From Ensifer sp. IC3342 (GTDB lineage Bacteria; Pseudomonadota; Alphaproteobacteria; Rhizobiales; Rhizobiaceae): DNA of 56,050 nt. The DNA lies in NCBI RefSeq assembly GCF_020193655.1, contig NZ_JADYVE010000022.1, forward strand, positions 1 through 56,050. The letters run 5' to 3'. A program made the translations under genes and the position numbers. Below are positions 1 to 9,284 of the stretch, one piece after another (positions within the stretch are counted from its first letter, which is position 1; the number at the start of each line of letters is the position of its first letter). The notes under the pieces are model-generated. The model was given only the letters and a program-made list of their open reading frames with translations. It ran no database searches and was not told the DNA's origin.

Positions 1-840
1 CGAACGACTTCGGCCCGCCAGTCTATGTCTTCGATCCGCATGTTACGGACTTCGCCCGCACGTAGCCCATAGGTGGCGAGGAGTTGTAATATCGCATGGT
101 CCCGCAAACCGGCGGCCGTCGTGTCCATGCTCGTGCTTGCCAGAACCGCGGTGATCTGGTCGCGCTCCAGGATCGACGGCACCCCTTCATAAGCGTAGAG
201 CCGCGGCGAGATGATATGTGGCGACAGATCTGCCGCAACGCGGGCAGTTTTGTGGAGATAGCGCAGCAGCGAACGAAGCCGCTCCGCTGTGGATTTCAGC
301 GAACTGCGCGTCAGCTTCGAGCCGCGCAGGTCCATATAGCTGTCGATGTCGCTGACGGTTACTCCGTTGAGACCCTCGACCCCGCTCCGGTCGAGTTGCC
401 AGGTAAGGAAGTAGCGGGCTTCCCACAAGAACGCGTCGATGCTGGCTTGGGCAAGGCCGCGCTCCTCGCGAAGCCAGGTTTCGTATTCGTGGCAGATCGT
501 AAACCGTAGTGCGCCAGCGGCGCAGGCTACTTTTGGGAGCAGGTGGCCACTGACCCTGCCCAAGCCGTAGCAGCGCGTGAATCCCAGACTGCGGGACTTC
601 GTGCCAGCGCTTGCTGGGCTTTCGTCCGCGACGCTTCCGGAATAGCGCAGCCGCATGCTGCAGATATCGCCCTACCAAGTCTTCGGCCACTTCTGCGACT
701 GGAATTCCTCGGTGCACGAGATAATCGAGGAACCCCTGCGCATAGGCGCAGTAATTTCTGATCACCACCGGACTGTATTGGCGGTTGGTCAGCGCTGCTT
801 TCAGCTCAGTGAGCAGTTCGTGTTCGGATTTCAGCATCAA
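1..840 (-). pseudogene. Tyrosine recombinase (phage-type integrase), frameshifted and cut by the window edge
   Basis: The reverse strand encodes a site-specific tyrosine recombinase. The first ~100 residues from 840 form the N-terminal SAM-like core-binding domain (KAALTNRQYSPVVIRNYCAY). The frame is then lost at a run of four T at 531-534 on the plus strand. In the next frame the protein continues cleanly with ICHEYETWLREERGLAQASI and runs to the window edge, reaching the block LLATYGLRAGEVR that holds the first catalytic arginine. The remaining catalytic residues lie outside the window. One extra base in the homopolymer explains the break, so it is either a real indel or a sequencing error. 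It may belong to a tandem recombinase (RIT-like) element, but only one partial gene is visible. It probably served integration of the mobile material to its right. Confidence 0.75.
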
Positions 841-845
841 TTATT

Positions 846-872
846 CCTCTGTTGGTCAAACGACCACAGAGG
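846..872. repeat. Imperfect inverted repeat upstream of the recombinase start
   Basis: The arms cctctgttggtc (846-857) and gaccacagagg (862-872) pair with a single bulge around a 4-nt loop. The repeat begins six bases upstream of the recombinase ATG on the reverse strand. The position fits an operator or a recombinase binding site. No function is shown. Confidence 0.45.
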
Positions 873-977
873 TTCGTCGGAAAATAATGCGGAGCAACTC
901 CGTCAGCCGGCACCAGAAACATACGGATTTTCTGTCTTCATCCCGCGTTCCTTCGCATTTTGCCTACCTGACGATTA

Positions 978-1009
978 GTCAAATAATGGATAGGTGAGCA
1001 TTATTTGAC
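978..1009. repeat. Inverted repeat at the IS110-fragment junction
   Basis: Perfect 10-bp arms GTCAAATAAT (978-987) and ATTATTTGAC (1000-1009) are separated by 12 bp. The right arm contains the TAA that ends the truncated IS110 reading frame. This may mark a mobile-element end where the transposase was cut off, or it may be a small hairpin formed by chance. Confidence 0.4.
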
Positions 1010-1279
1010 ATAGGCCTTCACGTAGGCTGGGGGCATCAGACGCACGTCATGACCGAGCTTCATCAGCTCGCGAGCCCATTGATGGGCCGAACCGCATGCT
1101 TCCAGGCCAATGAGGCAGCATGGCAGGGACTCGAAGAATGCTAAGATATCCTTGCGCCGCAGCGCCCGCATCGTGACAACGACGCCGTTGGAATCGACTG
1201 CGTGAACCTGGAAGACGTGCTTGGCCAGGTAGAGGCCAACGGTGGCAACGGCGTTGAGGTCGGTGGTAGTCTTGCCCAT
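1001..1279 (-). pseudogene. IS110-family transposase, N-terminal fragment
   Basis: The first ~92 residues of an IS110 (DEDD) transposase survive, starting MGKTTTDLNAVATVGLYLAK. The RNase H-like start (VGLYLAKHVFQVHAV) is present, with Tyr where the family usually has the catalytic Asp (VGLDLAK). The family block CLIGLEACGSAHQWARELM, with the second acidic residue, follows. The frame stops right after PPAYVKAYVK, where intact relatives continue with the DAADAE block. The C-terminal two thirds and the transposase serine domain are absent, so this is a dead remnant. The missing 3' part is replaced by the inverted-repeat junction at 978-1009. Confidence 0.8.
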
Positions 1280-1369
1280 GGACGGTGCTCCTTCAGATGA
1301 GTGCTCGACAGCAGCCATCTTGGCACGCCTCTCACGAGGATGATGCCGGTGCGGGCGCCGTCCACCCAT

Positions 1370-2196
1370 CAAGAGAGCTTGAGGACGCTTTCGAAGCGCT
1401 ACGGGATCAATCAGAAGACTGTCGCCAAGTGGCGCAAGCGAACGTCAGTCGCAGACCTTCCGACCGGCCCGAAGAAGCCGAGATCGACGGTCCTCTCCGT
1501 CGAGGAGGAAGCGGTGATCGTTGCTTTTCGGCGCTACACGCTGCTACCGCTTGATGACTGCCTCTATGCGTTGCAGCCGACGATCCCGCATCTGACGCGC
1601 TCCTCGCTGCACCGCTGCCTGCAGCGCCACGGGATCGGCCGCCTCCCGGATGTCGACGGCGACAGGCCGGCGAAGAAGAAGTTCAAGAGCTATCCGATAG
1701 GCTACTTCCACATCGACATTGCCGAGGTGCGCACCGAACAGGGCAAGCTGCACATGTTCGTTGCCATCGACCGCACCTCGAAGTTCGCCTTTGTCGAACT
1801 GCACGAGAAGGCCACCACCGCCGTCTCACGCGAGTTCCTGCTGCGCTTGATCGCAGCCGTCACATACAAGATCCATACCGTGCTCACCGACAACGGTATC
1901 CAGTTCACCACGCCCGGCGCTGCGGCTCGGCTGTGCCGCTGATCAAGGAGGCGATCGCCAATGGCGAACGCTTCTGGGCCCATGCATTCGAATACACCTG
2001 CGCCACGAACGATATCGAACACCGGACGACGAAGGCAAAGCATCCATGGACGAACGGCCAGGTCGAAAGGATGAACCGAACCATCAAGGACACCACCGTC
2101 AGGCGCTTCCACTACGAGAACCACGACCAGCTCCGCCAGCATCTCGCCGACTTCATTGCCGCCTACAACTTCTGCCGCAGGCTGGTGGACCTATGA
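1370..2196 (+). pseudogene. IS481-family DDE transposase, truncated and frameshifted
   Basis: The reading resembles rhizobial IS481 transposases from QESLRTLSKRYGINQKTVAKW (helix-turn-helix) through the integrase core: HIDIAEV (first D), VLTDNGIQF (second D) and NGQVERMNRT (catalytic E). Three defects are visible. The N-terminus is replaced by IS110-derived sequence just before 1370. One base is lost at about 1921-1924 (GCTGCGGC where GCTGGCGGC is expected), moving the C-terminal third from VPLIKEAIANGERFW onward into another frame. The C-terminus stops at YNFCRRLVDL instead of continuing to the usual RRLKTLxGLTPYE. It is not expected to transpose. Confidence 0.8.
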
Positions 2197-2241
2197 CGAG
2201 CCACCGACATCCCCTCCAACAACCAGCGAAAGGAAAATCCC

Positions 2242-2568
2242 ATGACCTAGATAGGCACCTTCACGCGCAAGGAAGATGGCTTCTTCGGACGCATCCGAAC
2301 GCTCACCCTCGACATCGAGGTCACCATCCTGCCGGCCGAGGAATCGGACGTCGAGAACGCGCCGAACCACCGCGTTTTCGCTTCGGGCCAGGAGGTTGGC
2401 GCCGCCTGGGACCGCACCGGCGAGCGGGCCGGCAGCTATCTCTCCGTCGCGATCGACGATCCTTCCTTCGTCGAACCGATCCGCGCCCGCATGTTCGAAT
2501 CCGACACCAGGAAGGATGTCTGGAACCTGCACTGGACGCGCAAGATCCGGCGCGACGAACAGGGCTGA
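2242..2568 (+). pseudogene. DUF736 protein with nonsense codon 3
   Basis: From 2251 the frame encodes a complete DUF736 protein: IGTFTRKEDGFFGRIRT at the start, SYLSVAIDDPSFVEPIRA in the middle, and a TGA at 2566-2568. DUF736 proteins are ~100-residue proteins of unknown function that sit beside conjugation genes on alphaproteobacterial plasmids and integrative elements. The expected ATG (2242-2244, with purine-rich aggaaaa upstream) is followed by ACC and then TAG at 2248-2250, where relatives commonly carry CAG or another sense codon. No other in-frame start lies before IGTF. Either the gene is silenced by one C-to-T change or it needs amber suppression. Confidence 0.7.
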
Positions 2569-2709
2569 AGTCATGCGAGACGATCGTTCCCGCGGCTTTT
2601 CCAGCCCAATCCCCTTGATCGATCGGGCGCTGATCATCCCCTCGACCCGATCGCCTATCCGACAGCCGTCGCGCGCGGCGAAGGTCAAGGGCGGCGGACG
2701 GTTTTCCGG

Positions 2710-3558
2710 ATGGCGCTCCTGTCTTCCAGCGATGCCCGTCCGGAAAATCAACGTCGGCGAAGCCTTGCCCTTGACCGCAGCGAGCACGATGGCAGGCTCG
2801 CTGCGATTCGAGAGACGGGCCGCCGTGATATCATCCGGGCGATCATCGCGTTGCCGATCGCCCTCGCATGGATCGCCTCGCTGCCCTCTTTGGCACTGGC
2901 CGATCCGCCGGTGAGCGGGCGCTTTGCCAACCACGTGGCTGCCTCCACTCGATCGGATCCATATGGCGGCTTCGTCGCCGAGGCCGCCAAACGCTTTGCC
3001 ATTCCGGAGCGCTGGATACGCGCCGTCATGGAGGTTGAAAGCCGCAACAATCAGTCCGCGATCTCTCCGAAAGGCGCGATGGGCCTGATGCAGATCATGC
3101 CAGCCACGTGGACCGAATTGCGTGCGCGCCACCGTCTCGGCGAGGATGTCTTCGAGCCGCGCGACAACATTCTTGCGGGCGCTGCCTATCTCGCCGAACT
3201 GCACGATCTCTACGGTTCGCCAGGCTTTCTCGCTGCCTACAATGCAGGCCCGGGCCGCTACGAGAAGCACCTCGTCATGGGCGATCCGCTGCCTCAGGAG
3301 ACGATCGACTATATGGCAAGACTCGTGCCGATGATCGACACGGAAGCCGCGCCAATCGTGCGGATCGCCGCGCGTTCACGGCGCGATCAATGGGCCGATG
3401 CACCGCTGTTCTTCGTGCAACGGTGTGACGTCGATGGAGCTGAAAACTCGTTGCATGGACGGCGTCCGAAACGCTCCACGGACGGGGCTCCGATCGTCGA
3501 TCTTACAGCGCTTGCGCCTGCCTCATCAGGCCTGTTTGTCCGGCGGGCGCCTGGCTAG
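2710..3558 (+). CDS. Lytic transglycosylase (SLT, conjugation-associated)
   Basis: This is a periplasmic peptidoglycan lyase of the VirB1/SLT type that locally opens the cell wall for transfer machinery. A hydrophobic signal sequence (IIRAIIALPIALAWIASLPSLALA) lies at about residues 40-63. The SLT domain follows, with the catalytic Glu in AVMEVESRNN near residue 108, then SPKGAMGLMQIMPATW and the substrate-groove block LAAYNAGPGRYEKH. The ~40 residues before the signal peptide are unusual, so the true start may differ, but no other ATG/GTG/TTG sits close to the signal. It lies between DUF736 and the relaxase, the usual neighbourhood. A possible upstream ATG at 2573 is in a different frame. 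Confidence 0.85.
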   Translation: MALLSSSDARPENQRRRSLALDRSEHDGRLAAIRETGRRDIIRAIIALPIALAWIASLPSLALADPPVSGRFANHVAASTRSDPYGGFVAEAAKRFAIPERWIRAVMEVESRNNQSAISPKGAMGLMQIMPATWTELRARHRLGEDVFEPRDNILAGAAYLAELHDLYGSPGFLAAYNAGPGRYEKHLVMGDPLPQETIDYMARLVPMIDTEAAPIVRIAARSRRDQWADAPLFFVQRCDVDGAENSLHGRRPKRSTDGAPIVDLTALAPASSGLFVRRAPG

Positions 3559-3569
3559 GGAGGGCAGCC

Positions 3570-3668
3570 ATGAGAGGCGGGGCTTTGCGTGCGGCAGCGG
3601 ACAGGGTCGTATTTGGTGTGGGGGATGGCGGGAGAGCCGAGGAGGCAACCGGGTATTGCCGCCCGTAA
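3570..3668 (+). pseudogene. Short interrupted gene start before the IS110 insertion
   Basis: A strong ribosome binding site (gggaggg, from 3558) precedes ATG 3570, only 11 bp after the transglycosylase stop. The frame (MRGGALRAAADRVVFG...) ends after 32 codons, close to where the IS110 element seems to begin. It looks like the first codons of a small conjugation-linked gene cut by the insertion, but I do not recognise the protein. Confidence 0.35.
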
Positions 3669-3750
3669 TCGGCAGGTCGTGCCCGCGGCACCGACCGGCG
3701 GTCCGAGCGGTGGTAAGGTCGCCGCCTCGAAACGACGCAGGAGGCGGCTG

Positions 3751-4837
3751 ATGGAGTACTTTTGCGGACTAGACGTGGCGATGGACGAGACGGCGGTGTG
3801 CGTTGTCGATGATGCCGGGGAGGTGCACCTGCGGGCGGTGGCCTTGACCGATCCGGAGGCGTTGTTCACGCTGCTGAAACCCTTCCTGCCGCGGTTGCGC
3901 CGGGTCGGCCACGAGGCCGGTTCGCTGTCGCCGTGGCTGCATCCGGAGCTCACGAAACTCGGCCTGCCGGCGGTATGCCTGGAAACCCAGCACGTGCGCG
4001 CGGCAATGTCGGCGCAGCGCAACAAGACCGACGCGCCCGACGCGCTCGGCATCGCCCACATCATGCGCACCGGCTGGTTCCGGCAGGCGCATATCAAGAC
4101 CGAAAGTTGCTACCGGATGCGGCTGTTGCTGACGCACCGGCGCAACCTGAAGCGCAAGTTCCTCGATCTGGAGAACGCCATCCGCCACTCGCTGAAGGCG
4201 TTCGGCATCAAGCTCGGCACCACGTCGCGCGGTGCTTTCGACGCCGCCGTGCGCGCCGCGGTGGCGGACGATGCGCTGACCGGCGAGCTGATGGAGGCGA
4301 TGCTGGCGGCGCGGGCGGCGCTGTGGAAGGAGTACTGCCGCTTGCATGATCTGGTGGTGAAGATCGTCGCCCGCAGCGAGCTGTGCCGGCGCTTCCTGGC
4401 GATCCCGGGGGTCGGGCCGGTCACCGCGCTCAGCTTCATGACCGCGATCGACGATCCGTCGCGCTTTCGCCGCTCGCGCGACGTTGCGGCCTACTTCGGC
4501 CTGACGTCGCGACGATGGCAGTCGGGCACCTCGATCGACGTTCAGGGGCGCATCTCGAAGGCCGGCGACGCGGATGTGCGGCGGGCCCTGTACGAGGCGG
4601 CCTCGGCGCTGATGACGCGTTTTAAGGGCAAGGACAAGCTCAAGACATGGCCAGGCGCTCGCCAAGCGCGGCTGCCATCGCAAGGCGACGGTCGCGGTGG
4701 CGCGCAAGCTGGCGGTGATCATGCACGCCATGTGGTGCGACGGCACGCTCTATGTCGGCGACCCGATGGCGAGCGCGAGCGATGCCGCCGCGCAGGCGCA
4801 TCTGAAGACCCGCAAGCTTTTGGGAGCGCATCGATGA
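3751..4837 (+). pseudogene. IS110-family transposase, frameshifted near the C-terminus
   Basis: The protein starts MEYFCGLDVAMDETAV and carries the DEDD catalytic set: first Asp in GLDVAMD, Glu in GHEAGSLS, and two Asp in NKTDAPDALGIAH. The helix-hairpin-helix block IPGVGPVTALSFMTAID and the serine domain (RWQSGTSIDVQGRISK) follow. At about 4648-4652 (acatggccaggcg) the frame is lost. The tail continues in another frame (QALAKRGCHRKATVAVARKL) to a TGA at 4835-4837. The family consensus expects a WGQALAKR-type join, so about two bases are missing. The element inserted between the transglycosylase region and the relaxase. Its exact ends are not defined because IS110 elements lack clear terminal repeats. 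Confidence 0.85.
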
Positions 4838-5228
4838 GCCGGCCGATAGTCGACGCCCAGCCGCTCGGCGCGGCTACCGACACGATTGAACACGGGAGCT
4901 CCGCCAGCGGCGGATGAGGACTGGTGCAGATCAGGAACGACGGGACGCACGTTATCTTGCCTGCTGCCACGCCGATCGAAAGACGGCCGGACCGCGTTGA
5001 ATTGCCTGTGATGCTGCCCCGTGAATCCGATGGAAAAATGCACCGCGATGGCAAAGCGCTGCCTTGCCGCAGCCCGAAACCGCCATCGCCGAGTGCGGAG
5101 GGCTGCACGGCGCACCGGAACTCGAAGCCAGGCGACAGGAGCGTATTGTGGCGCAGAACGAAGCATTTTATAGTATCGACAAGGGGAAACGACGATGCTC
5201 GACAGTTCATCCCAAGCACGACCGATTA
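4838..5228 (+). other. Non-coding stretch after the IS110 transposase; possible bridge-RNA region
   Basis: No convincing protein is encoded in these ~390 bp between the transposase stop and the sequence before the relaxase. IS110-family elements carry a structured bridge RNA in a non-coding end (upstream of the gene in the IS110 group, downstream in the IS1111 group). The downstream space here is larger than the ~80-150 bp upstream, so an RNA is more likely at this end. I have not folded it and cannot mark loops. Confidence 0.3.
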
Positions 5229-5248
5229 GGACGGCAAGATAAAAGGCC

Positions 5249-5377
5249 GCACATCGCGGCTTGGGCGGTCGGTTGATTTGATTAGGTTTTCTGGCCACCT
5301 GCGCACATCGTCCGCGCAAGACGCGATGTGTGCACCGGCGAATTGCCGTGGATTATCAATGCGAATTGCACATCGCG
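5249..5377. repeat. GCACATCGCG repeat cluster upstream of the relaxase; oriT candidate
   Basis: GCACATCGCG occurs at 5249-5258 and again at 5368-5377. A variant (GCACATCGTC) is at 5303-5312, and an inverted copy is embedded in cgcgatgtgtgc (5322-5333). The segment at 5301-5310 (gcgcacatcg) forms a 9/10-matched inverted repeat with 5324-5333 (cgatgtgtgc) around a 13-nt loop. Direct plus inverted repeats just before a relaxase gene are typical of an origin of transfer or an autoregulatory site. The nick site is not identified. Confidence 0.4.
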
Positions 5378-5389
5378 CCGGATTTCCCG

Positions 5390-7132
5390 ATGAACAGGGA
5401 TGATGATTTCCGTGTCCGGCCCGGCCGCATCCGCTCATCCAGAAGCCAGCGCGCGAAACCCTTCATCGCCCAGGCGCTCGCCGCCGTCGAAAAGGCCGGC
5501 GGGCGCGTCTCGCGCTCCGGCAGGATCAGCAAGGGAAAGGGCCGAAGCCCGAGCTTCGCCCGCGGCCGAGTCGCCAGCGTCCGCGCCAATCGCCTGATCA
5601 CCAACCGCACGAGGCTTTGCACGGTCAAGGCGCGGGTCGTCCGCAACAAGGGAAAGACGGCCCCGTTCGCCCGCCACCTTGATTATCTCCGCCGCGACGG
5701 AGTCACCCGCGATGGTGAAAAGGCCCGACTGTTCGGGGCCGATAGCTACAGCGTCGACGCCAGGGCGTTCGCGGAGCGCTTAGAGGACGATCGCCACCAC
5801 TTCCGTTTTATCATCTCGCCGGAAGACGCGGTTGAACTTGAGGACCTGAAGCGCTTCACCCGCGACCTGATGCGTCAGGCCGAAAAGGATCTTGGCACCA
5901 AGCTCGATTGGGTCGGTGTCGACCACTGGAATACCGACAATCCGCACGTCCACGTCATCCTGCGCGGCCGCACCGAAGACGGGCAGGATCTCGTCATCGA
6001 CCGCGACTATATCCGCTCCGGCTTGCGCGACCGCGCTCAGGATCTCATCACGCAGGAACTCGGACAACGAACCGAGCGCGACATCGCCCGCGCGCTCGAT
6101 CGCCAGGTGGAGGCCGACCGCTGGACTACGCTCGATCGCCAGCTCGCCGCAGATGCCGGTCCGAACAGCGTCATCGATGTCGCGCCGTCGCCGGATCGGC
6201 AGCCGGATGCATACCAGGTTCAGAAGGTCGGGCGGCTGCGATATCTGGAGCGTCTTGGCCTTGCCCAGTCCGTTGGCGGCGGCCAGTGGATCCTCAGCGA
6301 TGATGCGGAAGCGACGTTGCGGGAGCTTGGGAGCCGTGGTGACATCATCAAGCGGATGCACAGGGCGCTGACCGGTCACGGCATCGAGCGCGCCGCCGCG
6401 GACTATGTGCTCGCCGCCGAGTGCCATGGATCGAATATCGTTGGGCGGCTGGTCGAACGGGGGCATGATGATGAACTCAAGGGCACCGCTTTTGCAGTCG
6501 TCGACGGCATAGACGGCCGCGTCCATCACATCCGCTTTCCCGATCTGGAAGCGACTGGCGACAGCGCACCCGGATCGATCGTCGAACTGCGTGTCTTCGA
6601 AGACGCCAAGGGCGAGGGCAGGGCGGCGCTGGCCGTGCGCTCTGATGTCACGCTCGATGCGCAGATTAAGGCGGACGGCGCGACCTGGCTCGACCGGCAA
6701 TTGATCAGTGGAAGCGCGCGCGGTCTCGGCGGCGGCTTCGGGCTCGAAGTGCAACAGGCGATGGAAGCGCGCACCGAGCATCTGATCGACGAGGGCCTGG
6801 CGCGGCGCGAGGCGGGCAGGGTGGTCTTCGCCCGCAATCTTATCGCCACCTTGCGAAAGGGGGAACTCGATGCGCTCGGCGAGAAGCTTTCACGAGAGAT
6901 AAACCTGCCGTTCCAGAAACCGGGGCAGGGCGACTATGTCGCCGGAACCTATCGCCAGCGCTTTGTGCTCGCGTCAGGTCGCTTCGCCATGGTGGATGAC
7001 GGGCTCGGCTTTAAGCTTGTCCCCTGGACACCCTCCATCGAGAAGCACCAGGGCCAGCACGTCTCTGGGGTTGCCCGCGACGACGGGGGCGTCGACTGGA
7101 GCTTTGGCCGCAAACGCGGTCTCGGGCTTTGA
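5390..7132 (+). CDS. Relaxase (VirD2-like nuclease plus DUF3363)
   Basis: This is a DNA-nicking relaxase that starts conjugative transfer by cutting one strand at oriT and staying attached to its 5' end. The start used is ATG 5390 (MNRDDDFRVRPGRIRS), which matches how this family begins, giving 580 residues. The N-terminal third holds the MOB nuclease: HHFRFIISPEDA, then the metal-binding HxH in NPHVHVILRG near residue 187. A DUF3363-type C-terminus of ~350 residues follows. A repeat cluster lies directly upstream and traG is 132 bp downstream on the same strand. The gene appears intact, although its upstream neighbours are broken. Confidence 0.88.
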   Translation: MNRDDDFRVRPGRIRSSRSQRAKPFIAQALAAVEKAGGRVSRSGRISKGKGRSPSFARGRVASVRANRLITNRTRLCTVKARVVRNKGKTAPFARHLDYLRRDGVTRDGEKARLFGADSYSVDARAFAERLEDDRHHFRFIISPEDAVELEDLKRFTRDLMRQAEKDLGTKLDWVGVDHWNTDNPHVHVILRGRTEDGQDLVIDRDYIRSGLRDRAQDLITQELGQRTERDIARALDRQVEADRWTTLDRQLAADAGPNSVIDVAPSPDRQPDAYQVQKVGRLRYLERLGLAQSVGGGQWILSDDAEATLRELGSRGDIIKRMHRALTGHGIERAAADYVLAAECHGSNIVGRLVERGHDDELKGTAFAVVDGIDGRVHHIRFPDLEATGDSAPGSIVELRVFEDAKGEGRAALAVRSDVTLDAQIKADGATWLDRQLISGSARGLGGGFGLEVQQAMEARTEHLIDEGLARREAGRVVFARNLIATLRKGELDALGEKLSREINLPFQKPGQGDYVAGTYRQRFVLASGRFAMVDDGLGFKLVPWTPSIEKHQGQHVSGVARDDGGVDWSFGRKRGLGL

Positions 7133-7264
7133 ACCGCAACATTCAAGTATTTCTGCGATGCGCTTCGCCCGGCTGCGAGACCTGTCTTCGCGCGCGTTGC
7201 AACTCCGTGTGAGATGCTCTTCCACTCCCAAACCTGCTTCGTCCAGTGAGGGGAAACCAGTCGC

Positions 7265-9283
7265 TTGCCTGCCACGCGCGTTCTCTGGAGCCAGATCATC
7301 GTCGTCCTCCTGATCGTGTTCACCATGGTCTGGGCGGCAACACAATGGACGGCTTGGCGGCTCGGTTTCCAGCCGCAACTGGGATCGCCTTGGTTCGAGT
7401 GCGCCAGCCTGCCGATCTATCCGCCGCCGGCGCTTCTCTGGTGGTGGTATTTCTATGACGCCTATGCGCCGCGGGTCTTCCTTGAAGGTGGAGCCATTGC
7501 CGCCTCCGGGGGCCTCCTCGCAATAGCGGCCGCCATCGCTATGTCGATCTGGCGGGCGCGCGAGGCGAAGGACGTCCATACCTACGGCTCCGCCCGGTGG
7601 GCCGAGCGCGAGGAGATTGAAAGGGCAGGACTGCTCGGCGATGACGGCGTCGTGCTCGGCCGCTATGAGGACGCCTATCTTCGCCATGACGGCGCCGAAC
7701 ATGTTCTCTGCTTTGCGCCGACGCGGTCGGGGAAGGGTGTAGGCCTCGTGGTGCCGACACTGCTGACCTGGCCGGGCTCGGCCATCGTCCACGACATCAA
7801 GGGCGAGAACTGGGAATTGACGGCCGGTTTCCGCGCCAGGCATGGTCGGGTACTGTTGTTCGATCCAACCAATCCGAACTCGGCCGCCTACAATCCGCTG
7901 CTGGAAGTGCGCAAGGGCGAATGGGAGGTGAGGGACGTCCAGAACGTCGCCGATGTCCTGGTCGATCCCGAGGGCTCGCTCGAAAAGAGGAACCACTGGG
8001 AGAAGACCTCCCACTCGCTCCTGGTTGGCGCCATCCTGCATGTCCTCTATGCCGAAAAGGACAAGACGCTCGCCGGTGTCGCGGCCTTTCTCTCCGATCC
8101 GCGCCGGCCGATCGAAACCACACTGTCGGCGATGATGACCTCGCAGCACCTCGGAGAGAAGGGGCCGCATCCGGTGATCGCAAGTGCGGCCCGTGAACTT
8201 CTCAACAAGTCCGACAATGAGCGCTCCGGTGTTCTCTCGACCGCGATGTCTTTCCTTGGGCTCTATCGGGATCCGGTGGTTGCCGCCGTCACCCGGCGAT
8301 GCGACTGGCGCATCGCCGACATCGTCGGGGAGGAGAAGCCAGCGACGCTCTATCTGGTCGTGCCGCCCTCCGACATCTCAAGGACCAAGCCGCTCGTCCG
8401 CCTCGTCCTCAACCAGATCGGCCGGCGGCTGACGGAGGATCTGCATGCGCGGGACCAACGGCACCGGATGCTGATGATGCTCGACGAGTTTCCAGCACTT
8501 GGCCGGCTCGACTTCTTCGAAAGCGCGCTCGCCTTCATGGCCGGTTACGGCATCAAGGCGTTTCTGATTGCCCAGAGCCTCAATCAGATCGAAAAGGCCT
8601 ATGGGCCGAACAATTCGATCCTCGACAACTGCCATGTGCGGGTGAGCTTCGCCACCAATGATGAGCGCACCGGCAAGCGTGTGTCGGATTCGCTCGGGAC
8701 CGCGACGGAGATGCGGGCGATGCAGAACTATGCCGGTCATCGGCTGGCCCCCTGGCTCTCGCATCTGATGGTCTCACGCTCCGAGACGGCGCGGCCACTG
8801 CTGACGCCAGGCGAAGTGATGCAGCTTCCGCCGGACGACGAGATCGTCATGGTGGCCGGCATTCCGCCGATCCGAACGAAGAAGGCGCGCTACTATGAGG
8901 ACGAGCGGTTGAAGCAACGGGTTTTGCCGACACCGGCGAGCGGCGAGTCCTGCGACCGTCAGCCGTACGTGGACGATTGGTCCATTGTGATGCCAGTGGC
9001 GGTGAATGATCGCGCAGATGAACACACGCTCGGCGCTACGGGCGTTCCCTCGGATACCGCCGAGGGAACTGAAGACGAGGCGAACGCCGGCCTTCGTCGA
9101 GAGCCCGGCTTGGAGGCGCACAAGGATATAGCACCCGAAGCAGATACGACCTCTTTCAACGAATTCGACCTTGATGCTGACGAACCCGAGCGGGATGTTC
9201 TGTCGGCACGGACTTTGACGCGTCGTATGCGTCAGGTGGCACGCCAAGCTTCCATGGACCCGAACGACGGCGTGGAGCTTTGA
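7265..9283 (+). CDS. traG: Type IV coupling protein TraG/VirD4
   Basis: This inner-membrane ATPase links the relaxase-DNA complex to the mating channel. The 672-residue protein has hydrophobic segments near residues 5-24, 42-60 and 76-95. A cytoplasmic motor domain follows, with Walker A in APTRSGKGVG (about residue 151) and Walker B in LMMLDEF (about residue 402). GIKAFLIAQSLNQIEKAYG is a conserved TraG block. The start is TTG 7265, supported by gaggggaaa at 7249-7257; no ATG is better placed. The acidic C-terminal ~110 residues look disordered. Only the ribbon-helix-helix gene follows, one base after the stop. The trbB-I genes that normally come next are not in the window. Confidence 0.93.
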   Translation: MPATRVLWSQIIVVLLIVFTMVWAATQWTAWRLGFQPQLGSPWFECASLPIYPPPALLWWWYFYDAYAPRVFLEGGAIAASGGLLAIAAAIAMSIWRAREAKDVHTYGSARWAEREEIERAGLLGDDGVVLGRYEDAYLRHDGAEHVLCFAPTRSGKGVGLVVPTLLTWPGSAIVHDIKGENWELTAGFRARHGRVLLFDPTNPNSAAYNPLLEVRKGEWEVRDVQNVADVLVDPEGSLEKRNHWEKTSHSLLVGAILHVLYAEKDKTLAGVAAFLSDPRRPIETTLSAMMTSQHLGEKGPHPVIASAARELLNKSDNERSGVLSTAMSFLGLYRDPVVAAVTRRCDWRIADIVGEEKPATLYLVVPPSDISRTKPLVRLVLNQIGRRLTEDLHARDQRHRMLMMLDEFPALGRLDFFESALAFMAGYGIKAFLIAQSLNQIEKAYGPNNSILDNCHVRVSFATNDERTGKRVSDSLGTATEMRAMQNYAGHRLAPWLSHLMVSRSETARPLLTPGEVMQLPPDDEIVMVAGIPPIRTKKARYYEDERLKQRVLPTPASGESCDRQPYVDDWSIVMPVAVNDRADEHTLGATGVPSDTAEGTEDEANAGLRREPGLEAHKDIAPEADTTSFNEFDLDADEPERDVLSARTLTRRMRQVARQASMDPNDGVEL

Positions 9284-9284
9284 G

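Noticed and set aside
2191..3270. Long reverse-strand open frame opposite DUF736 and the transglycosylase
   Set aside because: High-GC shadow of the real genes; no family, no ribosome site, and the forward strand encodes recognisable domains.
5780..6781. Long reverse frame inside the relaxase gene
   Set aside because: Antisense shadow in GC-rich DNA; the forward protein has clear motifs throughout.
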